The notes beneath the pieces are model-generated. The model did no database searches. It was not told where the DNA came from and saw only the letters and a list, made by a program, of their open reading frames with translations. 64,000 nucleotides of DNA from Bradyrhizobium sp. ORS 278 (GTDB lineage: Bacteria > Pseudomonadota > Alphaproteobacteria > Rhizobiales > Xanthobacteraceae), in NCBI RefSeq assembly GCF_000026145.1, contig NC_009445.1, positions 4,588,001 through 4,652,000 on the forward strand, in the 5' to 3' direction. The position numbers and the translations under genes were made by a program. Below are positions 1 to 8,583 of this stretch, in pieces; position 1 is the first letter of the stretch; the number at the start of each line of letters is the position of its first letter.

Positions 1-224
1 TTTCGCATTGAACGGATCAGACAAAGTGCGGCGGTCACGCATAGAAAGCCTTGTGCATTGTCACCGCAAGCGACGTCGTTGCACCATGACCACGCGCCGT
101 CGTGAAGACCTCTTGTGCGAAGCCATCGCTACGGCACGGACCTTCACATCGAAAACACGCGACTCCGCAAGGATAGGCCAATCCTCGCGGAGCACTGGTA
201 TTTCTCCAAAGGAGATTGCGACGC
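1..224. other. Left edge, no gene recognised
   Basis: The stretch between the window edge and the stop codon of the GH31 gene has no ORF that looks like a protein. Both overlapping short frames translate to Arg/Ser/Cys-rich sequence typical of noise in high-GC DNA. It is probably the downstream region of the sugar operon. Confidence 0.5.
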
Positions 225-2534
225 CTAGGCTGGTGAAACGACCACTTCACGAATTTCGATGCCGACGCCGCGGGCGCGGATGTCTGCGGCCTCACCGCTG
301 CTGACGTCGAGCACGAAGCCGGCATTTTCGCGGCTTAGCCGGAGCTCGATCAGCTGACCCTGCCGGCGCCAGTCGGCCGTCTCGCCGTCGTCGACATAGA
401 GGCAGCCTGCGCTGCCCTGATCGGGCGCGCCGAACACGACCGCTGTCAGTCCTGCTTCGTCCTCGACCGGAACGATCGCGCCGGCGCGGGCGAACAGCGG
501 CAGGCGGCCGAGCGGCGCCGCGACGGTGATGCGGCGTCCGCCCTCGAACGGCGTGCCGTCATGCCAGTCGTACCAGCCGCCGGGGTGAACCGGCAGATAG
601 AGCTCGCGCGTTGTCGCGCCCTCCTCGAGCACGGGAGCGACGAGCAGATGCGGGCCGAGCATGAAGGCATCCTCGATCCCGGCCGCGATCGGATCGGACG
701 CAAAGTCCCACAGCAGCGGCCGCACCGCCGGCATGTCCTCCACCGCCGCGCGCCACATCTGCGTGTAAAGATACGGGATCAGACGATGGCGCAGTTCCAG
801 GACGGAGCGCACCTCGGGCAGCACGCCGGGGTGCATCCAGGGCGTGCTGAAGTTGCCGTCCTCCTTCCAGGAGTTCATCACCATGCGCGGCCAGAGCGCG
901 CAGAACTCGACGAACCGGCACAGCAGCTCCGGTCCCGGCGACGGTCCGTGGAAGCCGCCGACATCGTGGCCGATGTTGTAGAGCCCCGACAGGCTCATGT
1001 TCAGGCCCTGGGTGAGATTGTAGCGCAGCGTCTTCCAGGCGGTCTCATTGTCGCCGCTCCAGGTCTGGCCGTAGCGGGCGATGCCGGCGCCGCCGGCGCG
1101 CGTGATCGTGTAGGGGCGCTTGCCTGAATCGTGCGCGGCCTGGGTCTCGTAGGCGAGCTTGTGCATCAACAGCGCCTGCGCCGGGCGGGCGAGCGCCTGC
1201 GGGAACGGCCTGCCGTCGCCGGCGCACACCGCGTCCTCGTCCCAGATCTCGTATTCGTTGTTGTCGCTCCACATCGCTGTCACGCCAAAGCCGAGCAGCG
1301 CGTTGCGGATGCCGTCGGCCCACCATCGTCGCCCCTCGGGGTTGGTGAAGTCGACATGGAAGCCCAGCCCGTCCCAGAATTGCGCGATGGCCGGCGCGCC
1401 GGTCTCGCCATCGGCGACCAGGATGCCGCGCGCTCTGGCCTCATCGAGCCGGGGATGATCATCGAGCAGGCAGGGCTTGATGTTGGTGACCGGCTGCATG
1501 CCCGCCGCCTTGAGCCGCGCCATCGTCGCGGCCGGATCGGGAAACTTGTCGCGATTCCAGTTGAAGACGTAGCGGCGCTTGCCAATCGAGGTGTAGCCCG
1601 AGCCGAAATGGAAGCTGTCGCAGCGGATGCCGTGACGCTCGCAATCGGCAATGAAGGCGGTGATGCGCGCATCCGCGTCGGGCGCATCCGCGATCGTCAT
1701 CGTCGTCATCGCGAAGCCGAGCGTCCAGCGCGGCGCGAAGGCCTGTCCGCCGGTCAGCCAGGAGAACCGTCGCGTCACGTCGGGCACGGTCGGGCCGGCG
1801 AGCACGTAGTAGTCGAGATCGCCATCCTCGGCGCGATAGAGGCGGAACAGGCCGTGATAATTGTCGATCGTGCAGCCGAGGTCGACCGCGCCGAGCGCGA
1901 GATTGTCGTAGAACACGCCATGGGCGCCGCGCGCGCCATCGACGATGACAAACGGCAGCATCTTGTACAGCGGGTCCGACAGTTCGGCGTCGAAGCCGCA
2001 GGGATCGACGGCGTCGATGGCGAAGCGCCGGCCGGTGCGATCGAGCGGGCCGGCCTTGTCGCCGAGGCCGTAATGGCGCTCGTCCTGGTGACGCTCCATC
2101 GCGTGTATCAGGGCGCCGGAATTGCGCGACAACAAATAGGCCTGGGTCGGGCGATCGCGCAGGAACGGCTGGGACTCGCCATGGCGATACCACGCGATGC
2201 CGAATGGATCGAGCTTCACTTCCGCGCGGAGGCCGGCTGTCGCGAGTGTGACGACGCCGCCCTGCTCCGTCACCACCACAGCCGGATTGGCAAAGCCCGA
2301 GACGTCGTCGCGCTGCCGTCCCTCGAATGGCGGCTCGGTGCGGTCGGGGGCGATCGCCCAGCCGCGATCGAGCCGGTAGCCCTCCGGCCGTTGCAGGGTG
2401 ACGCGGCCGATGTCGCGCTCGAGGATTGCGACGCGCAGCGTGGCGAGAACAGACGTCGTCGCCGCGGTCGCAAGCTCGAACAGCGCGGCGCCGTCATGGA
2501 TGCCGCGGAAGCGGCCATGAGTGAGGGCTTTCAT
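225..2534 (-). CDS. GH31 family alpha-glycosidase
   Basis: Predicted 769-residue glycoside hydrolase of family 31, which hydrolyses alpha-linked glycosides with retention of configuration. The core contains the nucleophile motif WSDNNE with the catalytic Asp at about residue 424, the acid/base motif WSGDNE with Asp about 495, and the conserved GHDVGGF segment downstream. No signal peptide is visible, so it should act in the cytoplasm on imported sugar. A longer reading frame to 2630 exists, but the start at 2534 lies 4 bases after the stop of the upstream ABC ATPase gene and fits the operon. It is the last gene of the sugar ABC operon, so it probably hydrolyses the transported alpha-glycoside. 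The substrate (glucoside, xyloside or other) cannot be read from the sequence. Confidence 0.9.
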   Translation of the reverse strand: MKALTHGRFRGIHDGAALFELATAATTSVLATLRVAILERDIGRVTLQRPEGYRLDRGWAIAPDRTEPPFEGRQRDDVSGFANPAVVVTEQGGVVTLATAGLRAEVKLDPFGIAWYRHGESQPFLRDRPTQAYLLSRNSGALIHAMERHQDERHYGLGDKAGPLDRTGRRFAIDAVDPCGFDAELSDPLYKMLPFVIVDGARGAHGVFYDNLALGAVDLGCTIDNYHGLFRLYRAEDGDLDYYVLAGPTVPDVTRRFSWLTGGQAFAPRWTLGFAMTTMTIADAPDADARITAFIADCERHGIRCDSFHFGSGYTSIGKRRYVFNWNRDKFPDPAATMARLKAAGMQPVTNIKPCLLDDHPRLDEARARGILVADGETGAPAIAQFWDGLGFHVDFTNPEGRRWWADGIRNALLGFGVTAMWSDNNEYEIWDEDAVCAGDGRPFPQALARPAQALLMHKLAYETQAAHDSGKRPYTITRAGGAGIARYGQTWSGDNETAWKTLRYNLTQGLNMSLSGLYNIGHDVGGFHGPSPGPELLCRFVEFCALWPRMVMNSWKEDGNFSTPWMHPGVLPEVRSVLELRHRLIPYLYTQMWRAAVEDMPAVRPLLWDFASDPIAAGIEDAFMLGPHLLVAPVLEEGATTRELYLPVHPGGWYDWHDGTPFEGGRRITVAAPLGRLPLFARAGAIVPVEDEAGLTAVVFGAPDQGSAGCLYVDDGETADWRRQGQLIELRLSRENAGFVLDVSSGEAADIRARGVGIEIREVVVSPA

Positions 2535-2538
2535 GAGA

Positions 2539-3633
2539 TCAGGCTCCGGGTCGATCGGGGCCGGCAAGAGCCGCGCCGGTCGCGTCGAACAGATGCAGAT
2601 GGTCGGGCGAAAAAAGGATCGCGACGGCATCGCCGCGACGCAGCCGCGACTGGCCGTGCTGGCGCAACGTGATCTGTGGCAGGCCGGGCGCCGCCGCCGA
2701 GATGAAGGTCTCGCCGCCGAGCTGCTCCACGAGATCGACGCTCAGCGTCAGCATGCCGGCGTCCGGTGCAATCTCGACATGCTCGGGACGGATGCCGAGC
2801 GTCACGCTCTGGCCTGCGGCGAGACCCGAGGCCGGCCGCTGCAGCGCGATCTCGCGGTCGCCGATGCGGAGGCGGAGCGTGCCGTCGTCGGCTGCGACTG
2901 TCGCGGGCAACAGGTTCATGCGCGGCGAGCCGATGAAGCCGGCGACGAACAGGTTCGACGGATGATTGTAGAGCTCGAGCGGCGTGCCGATCTGCGCGAT
3001 CCGGCCGGCATTGAGCACCACGATCCGGTCGGCGAGCGTCATCGCCTCGACCTGGTCGTGGGTGACATAGATCATCGTGCCGCCGATCTCGGCATGCAGC
3101 GCCGCGAGCTCCTTGCGGGTCGCGACGCGGAGCTCGGCATCGAGATTCGACAATGGCTCGTCGAACAGGAAGATCTTCGGATCGCGCACGATCGCCCGGC
3201 CGATAGCGACGCGCTGGCGCTGGCCGCCGGACAGCGCCTTGGGCTTGCGATCGAGATAGTCGGTGAGCCGCAGCATCGCGGCGGCACGGCCGACCCGCGC
3301 CTCGATCTCGGCCGGCTTGAGCCCCATATTCTCGAGCGCGAAGGCCATGTTCTTGCGCACGCTCATATGCGGATACAGCGCATAGGACTGGAACACCATC
3401 GCAAGCCCGCGCTCCGACGCAGGCAGATGGGTGACGCGCGCGCCGTCGATGTAAATCTCGCCGCCGGTTACGGTCTCCAGGCCGGCGATGACACGCAGCA
3501 GCGTCGACTTTCCGCAGCCGGAGGGGCCGACGAAGACGACGAACTCGCCATCCCGGACGGCGAGATCGATGCCGTGCAGCACCTCGACGGGGCCGAAGGA
3601 CTTGCGCGCGCCGGTGAGTTTCAGGTCAGCCAT
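2539..3633 (-). CDS. Sugar ABC transporter ATP-binding protein (MalK/UgpC type)
   Basis: 364-residue ATPase that powers import by the permease pair encoded just upstream. Walker A GPSGCGKST is at residues 36-44, the Q-loop Gln at 82, the LSGGQ signature at 134-138, Walker B LFDEP at about 156-160 and the H-loop His at 192. The C-terminal part, from about residue 235, is the OB-like TOBE regulatory domain of the MalK/UgpC/MsmK group. Such ATPases are often shared among several sugar transporters, so this one may also serve others. The gene lies 18 bases from the MalG-type permease gene and 4 bases from the GH31 gene, on one strand. Confidence 0.93.
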   Translation of the reverse strand: MADLKLTGARKSFGPVEVLHGIDLAVRDGEFVVFVGPSGCGKSTLLRVIAGLETVTGGEIYIDGARVTHLPASERGLAMVFQSYALYPHMSVRKNMAFALENMGLKPAEIEARVGRAAAMLRLTDYLDRKPKALSGGQRQRVAIGRAIVRDPKIFLFDEPLSNLDAELRVATRKELAALHAEIGGTMIYVTHDQVEAMTLADRIVVLNAGRIAQIGTPLELYNHPSNLFVAGFIGSPRMNLLPATVAADDGTLRLRIGDREIALQRPASGLAAGQSVTLGIRPEHVEIAPDAGMLTLSVDLVEQLGGETFISAAAPGLPQITLRQHGQSRLRRGDAVAILFSPDHLHLFDATGAALAGPDRPGA

Positions 3634-3651
3634 GGCTCAGCGTCCGATTGC

Positions 3652-4707
3652 TCATTTCATGCCGGTCGAGCCGATGCCCGTGGTGATGAAGCGCTGCAGG
3701 AACACGAACACCAGCGCGACGGGCGCGAGCGTCACGACCGTCATCGCCAGCAGATAGTGCCACTGCGTCTGCAATTCGCCCTGGAAGGCGTTGAGCGCGA
3801 TCTGCAGCGTGTACACCTCGGTCTTGGTCAGCACCGCGAGCGGCCACAGGAATTCGTTCCAGCGCCACATGATCGAGAAGATCGCCAGCACCGCCAGCGC
3901 CGGAAGGGTCAGCGGCATCACAATGCGCCAGTAGATCTGCCATTCGGATGCCTTGTCCATCCGCGCGGCCTCGATCAGGTCTTTCGGCAAGGTCAGCATG
4001 TATTGCCGGAGCAGGAACACCCCGGTCGGCGTCGCGGCGCCCGGCAGGATCACCGCCCATAGCGAGTTGGCGAGACCGAGCTCGGTCACGACCAGATAGA
4101 CCGGCACCAGGACGATGGTGATCGGGATCATCAGCGTGCCGATCACCGCAAGCGTGGCAGCCTGCTTGCCGGGGAATGCGTAGACGGCGAGCGCATAGGC
4201 GGCCATCGAATTGATCAGCAGCGTGATCAGCGTGGCGACTGCGGTCACGAACACCGAGTTGAACAGGAAGCGCAGGAAGGCGAAGCGCTGCAGCGGCTCG
4301 GTGTAGTTCGCGGTCGCGAAGGCAACGCGGCGCACCGGCTCGCGCTTGTCGATCGCGACGCGGAACTGCTGCAACGGGTCTTCGGGATCGACCATCTGGG
4401 CGATCAGCCCGACGCGCCGCAATTGCGCGAGCTCGCGCACCGATCCGTCGGGCAGCGTCGCACGGAACAGCGGCAGCGGCTGCGGCTGGCCGGCGACCTG
4501 GACCTCGACCTGGGCCGACGGCAGCAGCGACGGCGGAAACTCCAGCAGCGCGCTTGGCGTCTTGAACGACGACAGCACCAGCCACACTACCGGGCCAAAC
4601 ATCAGGACGACGCCGAGCGCGAGATAGGCGTAGGCGGCGATGTCGGTCCAGTGCAGCTTTCGTCCGGGACCGCTGCGACGCTGACCAAGCAGGCTCAAAA
4701 GGCGCAT
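3652..4707 (-). CDS. Sugar ABC transporter permease, MalG type, with enlarged periplasmic loop
   Basis: 351-residue inner-membrane permease of the MalG/UgpE class. The first membrane segment is at about residues 22-46 and the remaining five lie beyond residue 148. The cytoplasmic EAA loop (motif EAARMDKA, about residue 245) docks on the ATPase. Family members are usually 270-300 residues. This one is longer because roughly 95 residues separate the first two membrane segments (about 50-145), a loop rich in Pro, Gln and charged residues that should face the periplasm. It lies 3 bases downstream of the MalF-type gene. It is probably translated with its partner to make the heterodimeric channel. 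Confidence 0.9.
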   Translation of the reverse strand: MRLLSLLGQRRSGPGRKLHWTDIAAYAYLALGVVLMFGPVVWLVLSSFKTPSALLEFPPSLLPSAQVEVQVAGQPQPLPLFRATLPDGSVRELAQLRRVGLIAQMVDPEDPLQQFRVAIDKREPVRRVAFATANYTEPLQRFAFLRFLFNSVFVTAVATLITLLINSMAAYALAVYAFPGKQAATLAVIGTLMIPITIVLVPVYLVVTELGLANSLWAVILPGAATPTGVFLLRQYMLTLPKDLIEAARMDKASEWQIYWRIVMPLTLPALAVLAIFSIMWRWNEFLWPLAVLTKTEVYTLQIALNAFQGELQTQWHYLLAMTVVTLAPVALVFVFLQRFITTGIGSTGMK

Positions 4708-4710
4708 GGC

Positions 4711-5787
4711 TCAGACCTCCTTCCGCCGCGCAGCGGCGAATTGCAGCAGCGTCAGGATGAACAGCACGATTCCGAGCACCACCGAGGCGGCGGCGGCGAG
4801 GCCGAAATTCTGCACCTGGCTGGCGAAACCGGTCTCGTAGATGTACTGCACGATCATCAGCGTGGCCGTGCCGGGACCGCCGCCGGTGAGCACGAACACC
4901 TCGTCGAAGGTCTGCGCGCCCTTGATCAGCGCGAGCACGATGACCACGATCATGTTCGGCCACAGCAGCGGCAGCGTGATGTGCGTCAGCACGCGCCAGC
5001 GCGGCGTCGCGTCCATCTCCGCCGCCTCGTAGAGATCGGCCGGGATCGCCTGCAGGCCGGCGAGCAGGATCAGTGTGTAGAAGCCCATATGCGCCCACAC
5101 TGATACGAACACTGCCCAGAACATCGCCCAGCCGGGGTCGACGAAGAACAGGATCTTTTGGCCGCCCAACGTCGTGATCGCGGCATTCAGGAGGCCGTCG
5201 CGCTGCAGGATCCACTTCCAGATCAGGGCGACGACCACCGGCGACAGCAAGACCGGGAAGAAGTAGACCGCGCGGAAGAAGCCGCGGGCGCGGATCTTCA
5301 TGTTCAGGACCAGCGCCGTGACGAGCGACAGCAGCACCATCGCCGTCACCTGGAACAGCACGAACTCCACGGTGTTGGCGACGCCGCGCCAGAAATGATC
5401 CTCGCGGCAGCTCGCGGGATCGAGATAGGAGCCGCAGTCGAACAGATAGGAAAACTGCTCGGCGCCGACATAGGGCCGCTGCGACGGAAACAGCGCCACC
5501 CCGCCGGTCACCGAGAACACCAGGTTGATGCCGATCGGCAGGAACACGAACAGGCCGAAGAACACGAAGTTGGGCAGCAGGAATGCATAGGCCATGCGGC
5601 GCGCGCCGATCAGCCGCTGCAGCGCGCGCATCGGCGGATCGAGCAGCCGCAGCGCGAGCTCCACCGGCAGTAGCGCGACGCGGCCGAGCCATCCGACGGC
5701 GCCCGCTACGCGGCCGGGCTGCGGCGCTGCAGCCGATGGCGCGTCCGGCATCGTGACGATTCCCGGCTGTGAGTTCGCCGCACTCAC
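4711..5787 (-). CDS. Sugar ABC transporter permease, MalF type
   Basis: 358-residue inner-membrane permease, partner of the MalG-type protein. After a Pro/Ala-rich cytoplasmic N-terminus and the first membrane segment, there is a periplasmic stretch with two cysteines about ten residues apart (CGSYLDPASC) that could form a disulfide. The EAA loop (EAAEMDATP) precedes the last two membrane segments. Translation starts at GTG. That start overlaps the stop of the solute-binding protein gene as GTGA, so the two are likely translationally coupled. It belongs to one operon with the binding protein, second permease, ATPase and GH31 enzyme. Confidence 0.9.
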   Translation of the reverse strand: MSAANSQPGIVTMPDAPSAAAPQPGRVAGAVGWLGRVALLPVELALRLLDPPMRALQRLIGARRMAYAFLLPNFVFFGLFVFLPIGINLVFSVTGGVALFPSQRPYVGAEQFSYLFDCGSYLDPASCREDHFWRGVANTVEFVLFQVTAMVLLSLVTALVLNMKIRARGFFRAVYFFPVLLSPVVVALIWKWILQRDGLLNAAITTLGGQKILFFVDPGWAMFWAVFVSVWAHMGFYTLILLAGLQAIPADLYEAAEMDATPRWRVLTHITLPLLWPNMIVVIVLALIKGAQTFDEVFVLTGGGPGTATLMIVQYIYETGFASQVQNFGLAAAASVVLGIVLFILTLLQFAAARRKEV

Positions 5788-7076
5788 TTCTTGTTGCGCT
5801 CGGCGATCTGCTGGCTGACGTCGGCGGTGATGCGCTTGTAGGCTTCATCGAGCGTCGTCTCGCCGGAGACGGCCTGGCCGAGCCGGCTGATGACGGCGTT
5901 GAAGATGATGCGGCTGTTGATGTAGCCCTGGGTACGATAGGCCAGCGGCGAGATCTGCGCGGCGCTGGCAGTGAACACCTTCAGCGCGGCGGCGGCCTCG
6001 GGGCTCGCGGTCGGATAGTCGACGCCCTTCTTTGCAAGACCGAGATGGCCGGGCACGAACAGCGTGCGGGCGTAGAACTCCGCCAGCACCGGCTCGCTCG
6101 CCAGATACTCCATCAGCCGCGCGACCTCCTTCGGATGCTGCGTCGACTTGAACGCGATCAGACCGGCGCCGCCCGGCATGCTGCTGCAGCCGCCGGGACC
6201 GCAGGGGTTGGGCACCGCCACCCAGTCGAACGCATTGCCGACGGTCTTGGCGAACTGCGCGATCTGCCAGGAGCCGGACAGATACATCACCACCTGCGCG
6301 TTCTTGAACTCGTCATTGGCGCCGCGATACGCGGTGCCCGACACCGAGCCCCACAGCTCCTTCGACATCACGCCGGACTTGTGCCAGTCGTATATCAATT
6401 GCGCGGCCCGCTTGAATCCGTCGTCGACGACGTCGGGCTCGCCATTGGCCGCGAACACCTGCGCGCCCTGCGACATCGCCAGCGCGTAGAATCTGTGGCC
6501 AGAGCGGTCGAGCGCGAGCGGGAACGGCGCCTGCACCTTGGCCGCCACCTCCTTCACCGCCTTCGCCCAATCCTCCCACGTCGCCCTGTCGCCGGGCGTC
6601 GGAACGCCGGCCTGCTCGAACAGTGTCTTGTTGACGAACGGGCCGGTGACGGTGAGCTGGGTCATGAAGCCAGGGATCGCCTGGGTGTCGCCGGCCGGAC
6701 GCATCCAGGCGAGGAACGGGCCGAAATTCGCGTCCCAATAGCCGGGGTCCTTGAGCAGCGGGCGCATGTCGAGCGCGTAGCGCGACAGCCCGCCCATATC
6801 CACGACCCGCGCCATGTCCGGTCCCTGGCCGGAGGCGAGCTGCACAGGCAGGTTCTCGTTAATCGCCTTGTACGGCACCTGGTCGAGGACGACCTCGATG
6901 TCCTTGTTCTGGTCGTGGAAGCGCTTGAGCAGGTCGGTCATGACCTCGCCCTCGTTGCCGTCGGAGTACCACGCCATGCGCAGCGTCACGGTCTCGGCCC
7001 AAGCAGGCCCGTTGAGCGCGGTCGCCCACAGCACCGACAACAGAACTGACGTGATGAGCGGCGTCATGGCACGCAT
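5784..7076 (-). CDS. Sugar ABC transporter solute-binding protein (family 1)
   Basis: 430-residue periplasmic sugar-binding protein of the MalE/UgpB superfamily. It is first in the operon and delivers substrate to the MalFG-type permeases. It has a cleavable signal peptide (hydrophobic run after MRAMTPLI, probable cleavage after WA at about residue 25) and no lipobox. A longer frame runs to 7229, but ATG 7076 is preceded by a clear ribosome binding site (GGGGAGA, 7081-7087). The longer version would also start inside the operator palindrome. A CGPGGC pair in the middle suggests a small disulfide loop. Expression is probably controlled by the divergent LacI-family protein. Confidence 0.92.
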   Translation of the reverse strand: MRAMTPLITSVLLSVLWATALNGPAWAETVTLRMAWYSDGNEGEVMTDLLKRFHDQNKDIEVVLDQVPYKAINENLPVQLASGQGPDMARVVDMGGLSRYALDMRPLLKDPGYWDANFGPFLAWMRPAGDTQAIPGFMTQLTVTGPFVNKTLFEQAGVPTPGDRATWEDWAKAVKEVAAKVQAPFPLALDRSGHRFYALAMSQGAQVFAANGEPDVVDDGFKRAAQLIYDWHKSGVMSKELWGSVSGTAYRGANDEFKNAQVVMYLSGSWQIAQFAKTVGNAFDWVAVPNPCGPGGCSSMPGGAGLIAFKSTQHPKEVARLMEYLASEPVLAEFYARTLFVPGHLGLAKKGVDYPTASPEAAAALKVFTASAAQISPLAYRTQGYINSRIIFNAVISRLGQAVSGETTLDEAYKRITADVSQQIAERNKK

Positions 7077-7211
7077 GATTGTTTCTCCCCTGATGAGGCG
7101 CCGGCTTGCTGACACCTTCGCAGCCGAGCCGCGACGGGTTCGTCGAAGCCAGCTGCGGCGCCGGCGTTTCCTCAAGCGTCCACTCGGCTGAGCCGGACGC
7201 TTTTCTCGAGC

Positions 7212-7229
7212 TTGGCAAACGTTTGCCAA
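7212..7229. promoter_or_regulatory. LacI-family operator palindrome
   Basis: Perfect 18-bp palindrome TTGGCAAACGTTTGCCAA with the central CG typical of LacI/GalR-family operators. It lies in the 256-bp divergent intergenic region, 136 bases from the binding-protein start and 104 bases from the start of the LacI-type gene. It is well placed to control both directions. Recognition by this LacI protein is inferred from position and symmetry. Confidence 0.75.
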
Positions 7230-7332
7230 TGCGTCAAGCCTGGTCTAGCCTGCGCCCGAGAGCTGATGCCGGCGCGTCGAGCGCCCGACGGCTGACGCCA
7301 ATGACAGGCGAAACCGGAGCTGACGGAGAGCG

Positions 7333-8316
7333 ATGCCCGACGACGTCTCACTTGCCACCGTTGCCGTCAAAGCCGGCGTGTCGGTTTCGACCGTGTCGCG
7401 GATCGTCAACGGGCAGACGCACCGCGCCTCGGCGGCGACGGTGATGCGGGTGCGCGAGGCGATCGCGGCGGTCGGCTATCGGCCGAACCCGGTCGGTCGG
7501 GCGCTCAAGCGCCGCCAGAGCCAGCTGGTGGCGATGATCGCGGCCAATCTCGACAACCCTGCGATGGCCACCATCGCGAGCTCCACGGAAGCCGCGCTGC
7601 GCGAGGCCGGCTATGTCATGGTGCTGTGCGACACCCATGACCGGCCGGAGCTGCAGGACGAATATCTCGCGGCAATGCGAGCGCAGATGGTGAGCGGCTA
7701 CGTCCTGGTTGCGGCAGTGCCGAGCCCCGGCCTCGCCGAGCTGTCGGCATCGGGCGCGCCGGCCGTGTTCGTGAACCGCAGGAATCCGCAGGGCGCCGGC
7801 CCGTTCGTCGGCATCGACGATCGCGCTGCGGGCGCCGCGGTCGCCGATCATTTCGCCGATCGCGGCCTGCGGAGGCCGGGCGTGGTGTTTCCGCGGCTGG
7901 GCTCTTCGGCCTCGCGCGACCGCGTCGCCGGCTTCCTCGCGCGGCTGCAGGCGCGCGGCTATGGCGATGACGCGATCATCCGCGAAGGCGGCGACGGACG
8001 GTCGCATCTCGAAATCGGCTACGATGCCGCCGCGCGCGTGCTCGCGCGGAGCCAGAGGCCGGACGCCCTGCTCTGCGTCAGCGACCAGATCGCCTATGGC
8101 GTGAACCGCCGCGCCCGCGAGCGCGGCCTGACCATTCCTGCGGATTGCGATCTTGTCAGTATCGACGGCACGCCGCTCAACCGATGGGTCGCGCCGTGGC
8201 TGACATCTGTCGAGATTCCTTACGCGATCTACGGCGCCGAAATCGTCGCCGGCCTGCAAATGCTATGGCAGGGCGGAACGTTCGGCGAGCGCCTGCTTGC
8301 CTACAGGTTCGCGTAA
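7333..8316 (+). CDS. LacI-family transcriptional regulator
   Basis: 327-residue repressor-type regulator. Residues about 5-55 form the LacI helix-turn-helix and hinge helix (VSVSTVSRIVNG, then YRPNPVGRALKRRQS). Residues about 62-325 are a periplasmic-binding-protein-like ligand domain. It is divergent from the sugar ABC/GH31 operon and separated from it by the palindrome at 7212-7229. It therefore most likely represses that operon until a sugar or its hydrolysis product binds. The start has a good ribosome binding site (GGAGAG) 6-11 bases upstream. Confidence 0.92.
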   Translation: MPDDVSLATVAVKAGVSVSTVSRIVNGQTHRASAATVMRVREAIAAVGYRPNPVGRALKRRQSQLVAMIAANLDNPAMATIASSTEAALREAGYVMVLCDTHDRPELQDEYLAAMRAQMVSGYVLVAAVPSPGLAELSASGAPAVFVNRRNPQGAGPFVGIDDRAAGAAVADHFADRGLRRPGVVFPRLGSSASRDRVAGFLARLQARGYGDDAIIREGGDGRSHLEIGYDAAARVLARSQRPDALLCVSDQIAYGVNRRARERGLTIPADCDLVSIDGTPLNRWVAPWLTSVEIPYAIYGAEIVAGLQMLWQGGTFGERLLAYRFA

Positions 8317-8583
8317 GGCGCGGCCGGCCGCCGCAAAGGTTCGCCCTGCCTCTGCGATTGTTCACATCTGACGCGCGCCGGCATCGACGCGGAGATCGGC
8401 GGTGCTGGCATGATATCGGCTCCGTCCCTTCGCGAGTTCAGGCGATTTTCGCTCGACCAAACCCCCGAGGAAGATGCTTCACCTTGACAAATCGCACATT
8501 CGGAACAAAAAAGGAACGAACGACTCGGCCGAATGCCGGGGGACCGTCGTCGACCGAGGCCGCAGGAAATCGGCGCGTATCAC

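Noticed and set aside
8..304. 98-codon plus-strand frame at the left edge
   Set aside because: Basic low-information sequence overlapping the end of the GH31 gene.
1131..2672. 513-codon plus-strand frame opposite the GH31 gene
   Set aside because: Antisense to a gene with intact catalytic motifs; Arg/Ala/Gly/Glu-rich composition is the usual high-GC mirror frame.
2521..4062. 513-codon plus-strand frame opposite the ABC ATPase
   Set aside because: Shadow of a gene with all Walker motifs; product is His/Asp/Arg/Gln-rich without domains.
3626..5848. 740-codon minus-strand frame across both sugar permeases
   Set aside because: Overlaps two well-supported permease genes in another frame and is strongly Arg-rich.
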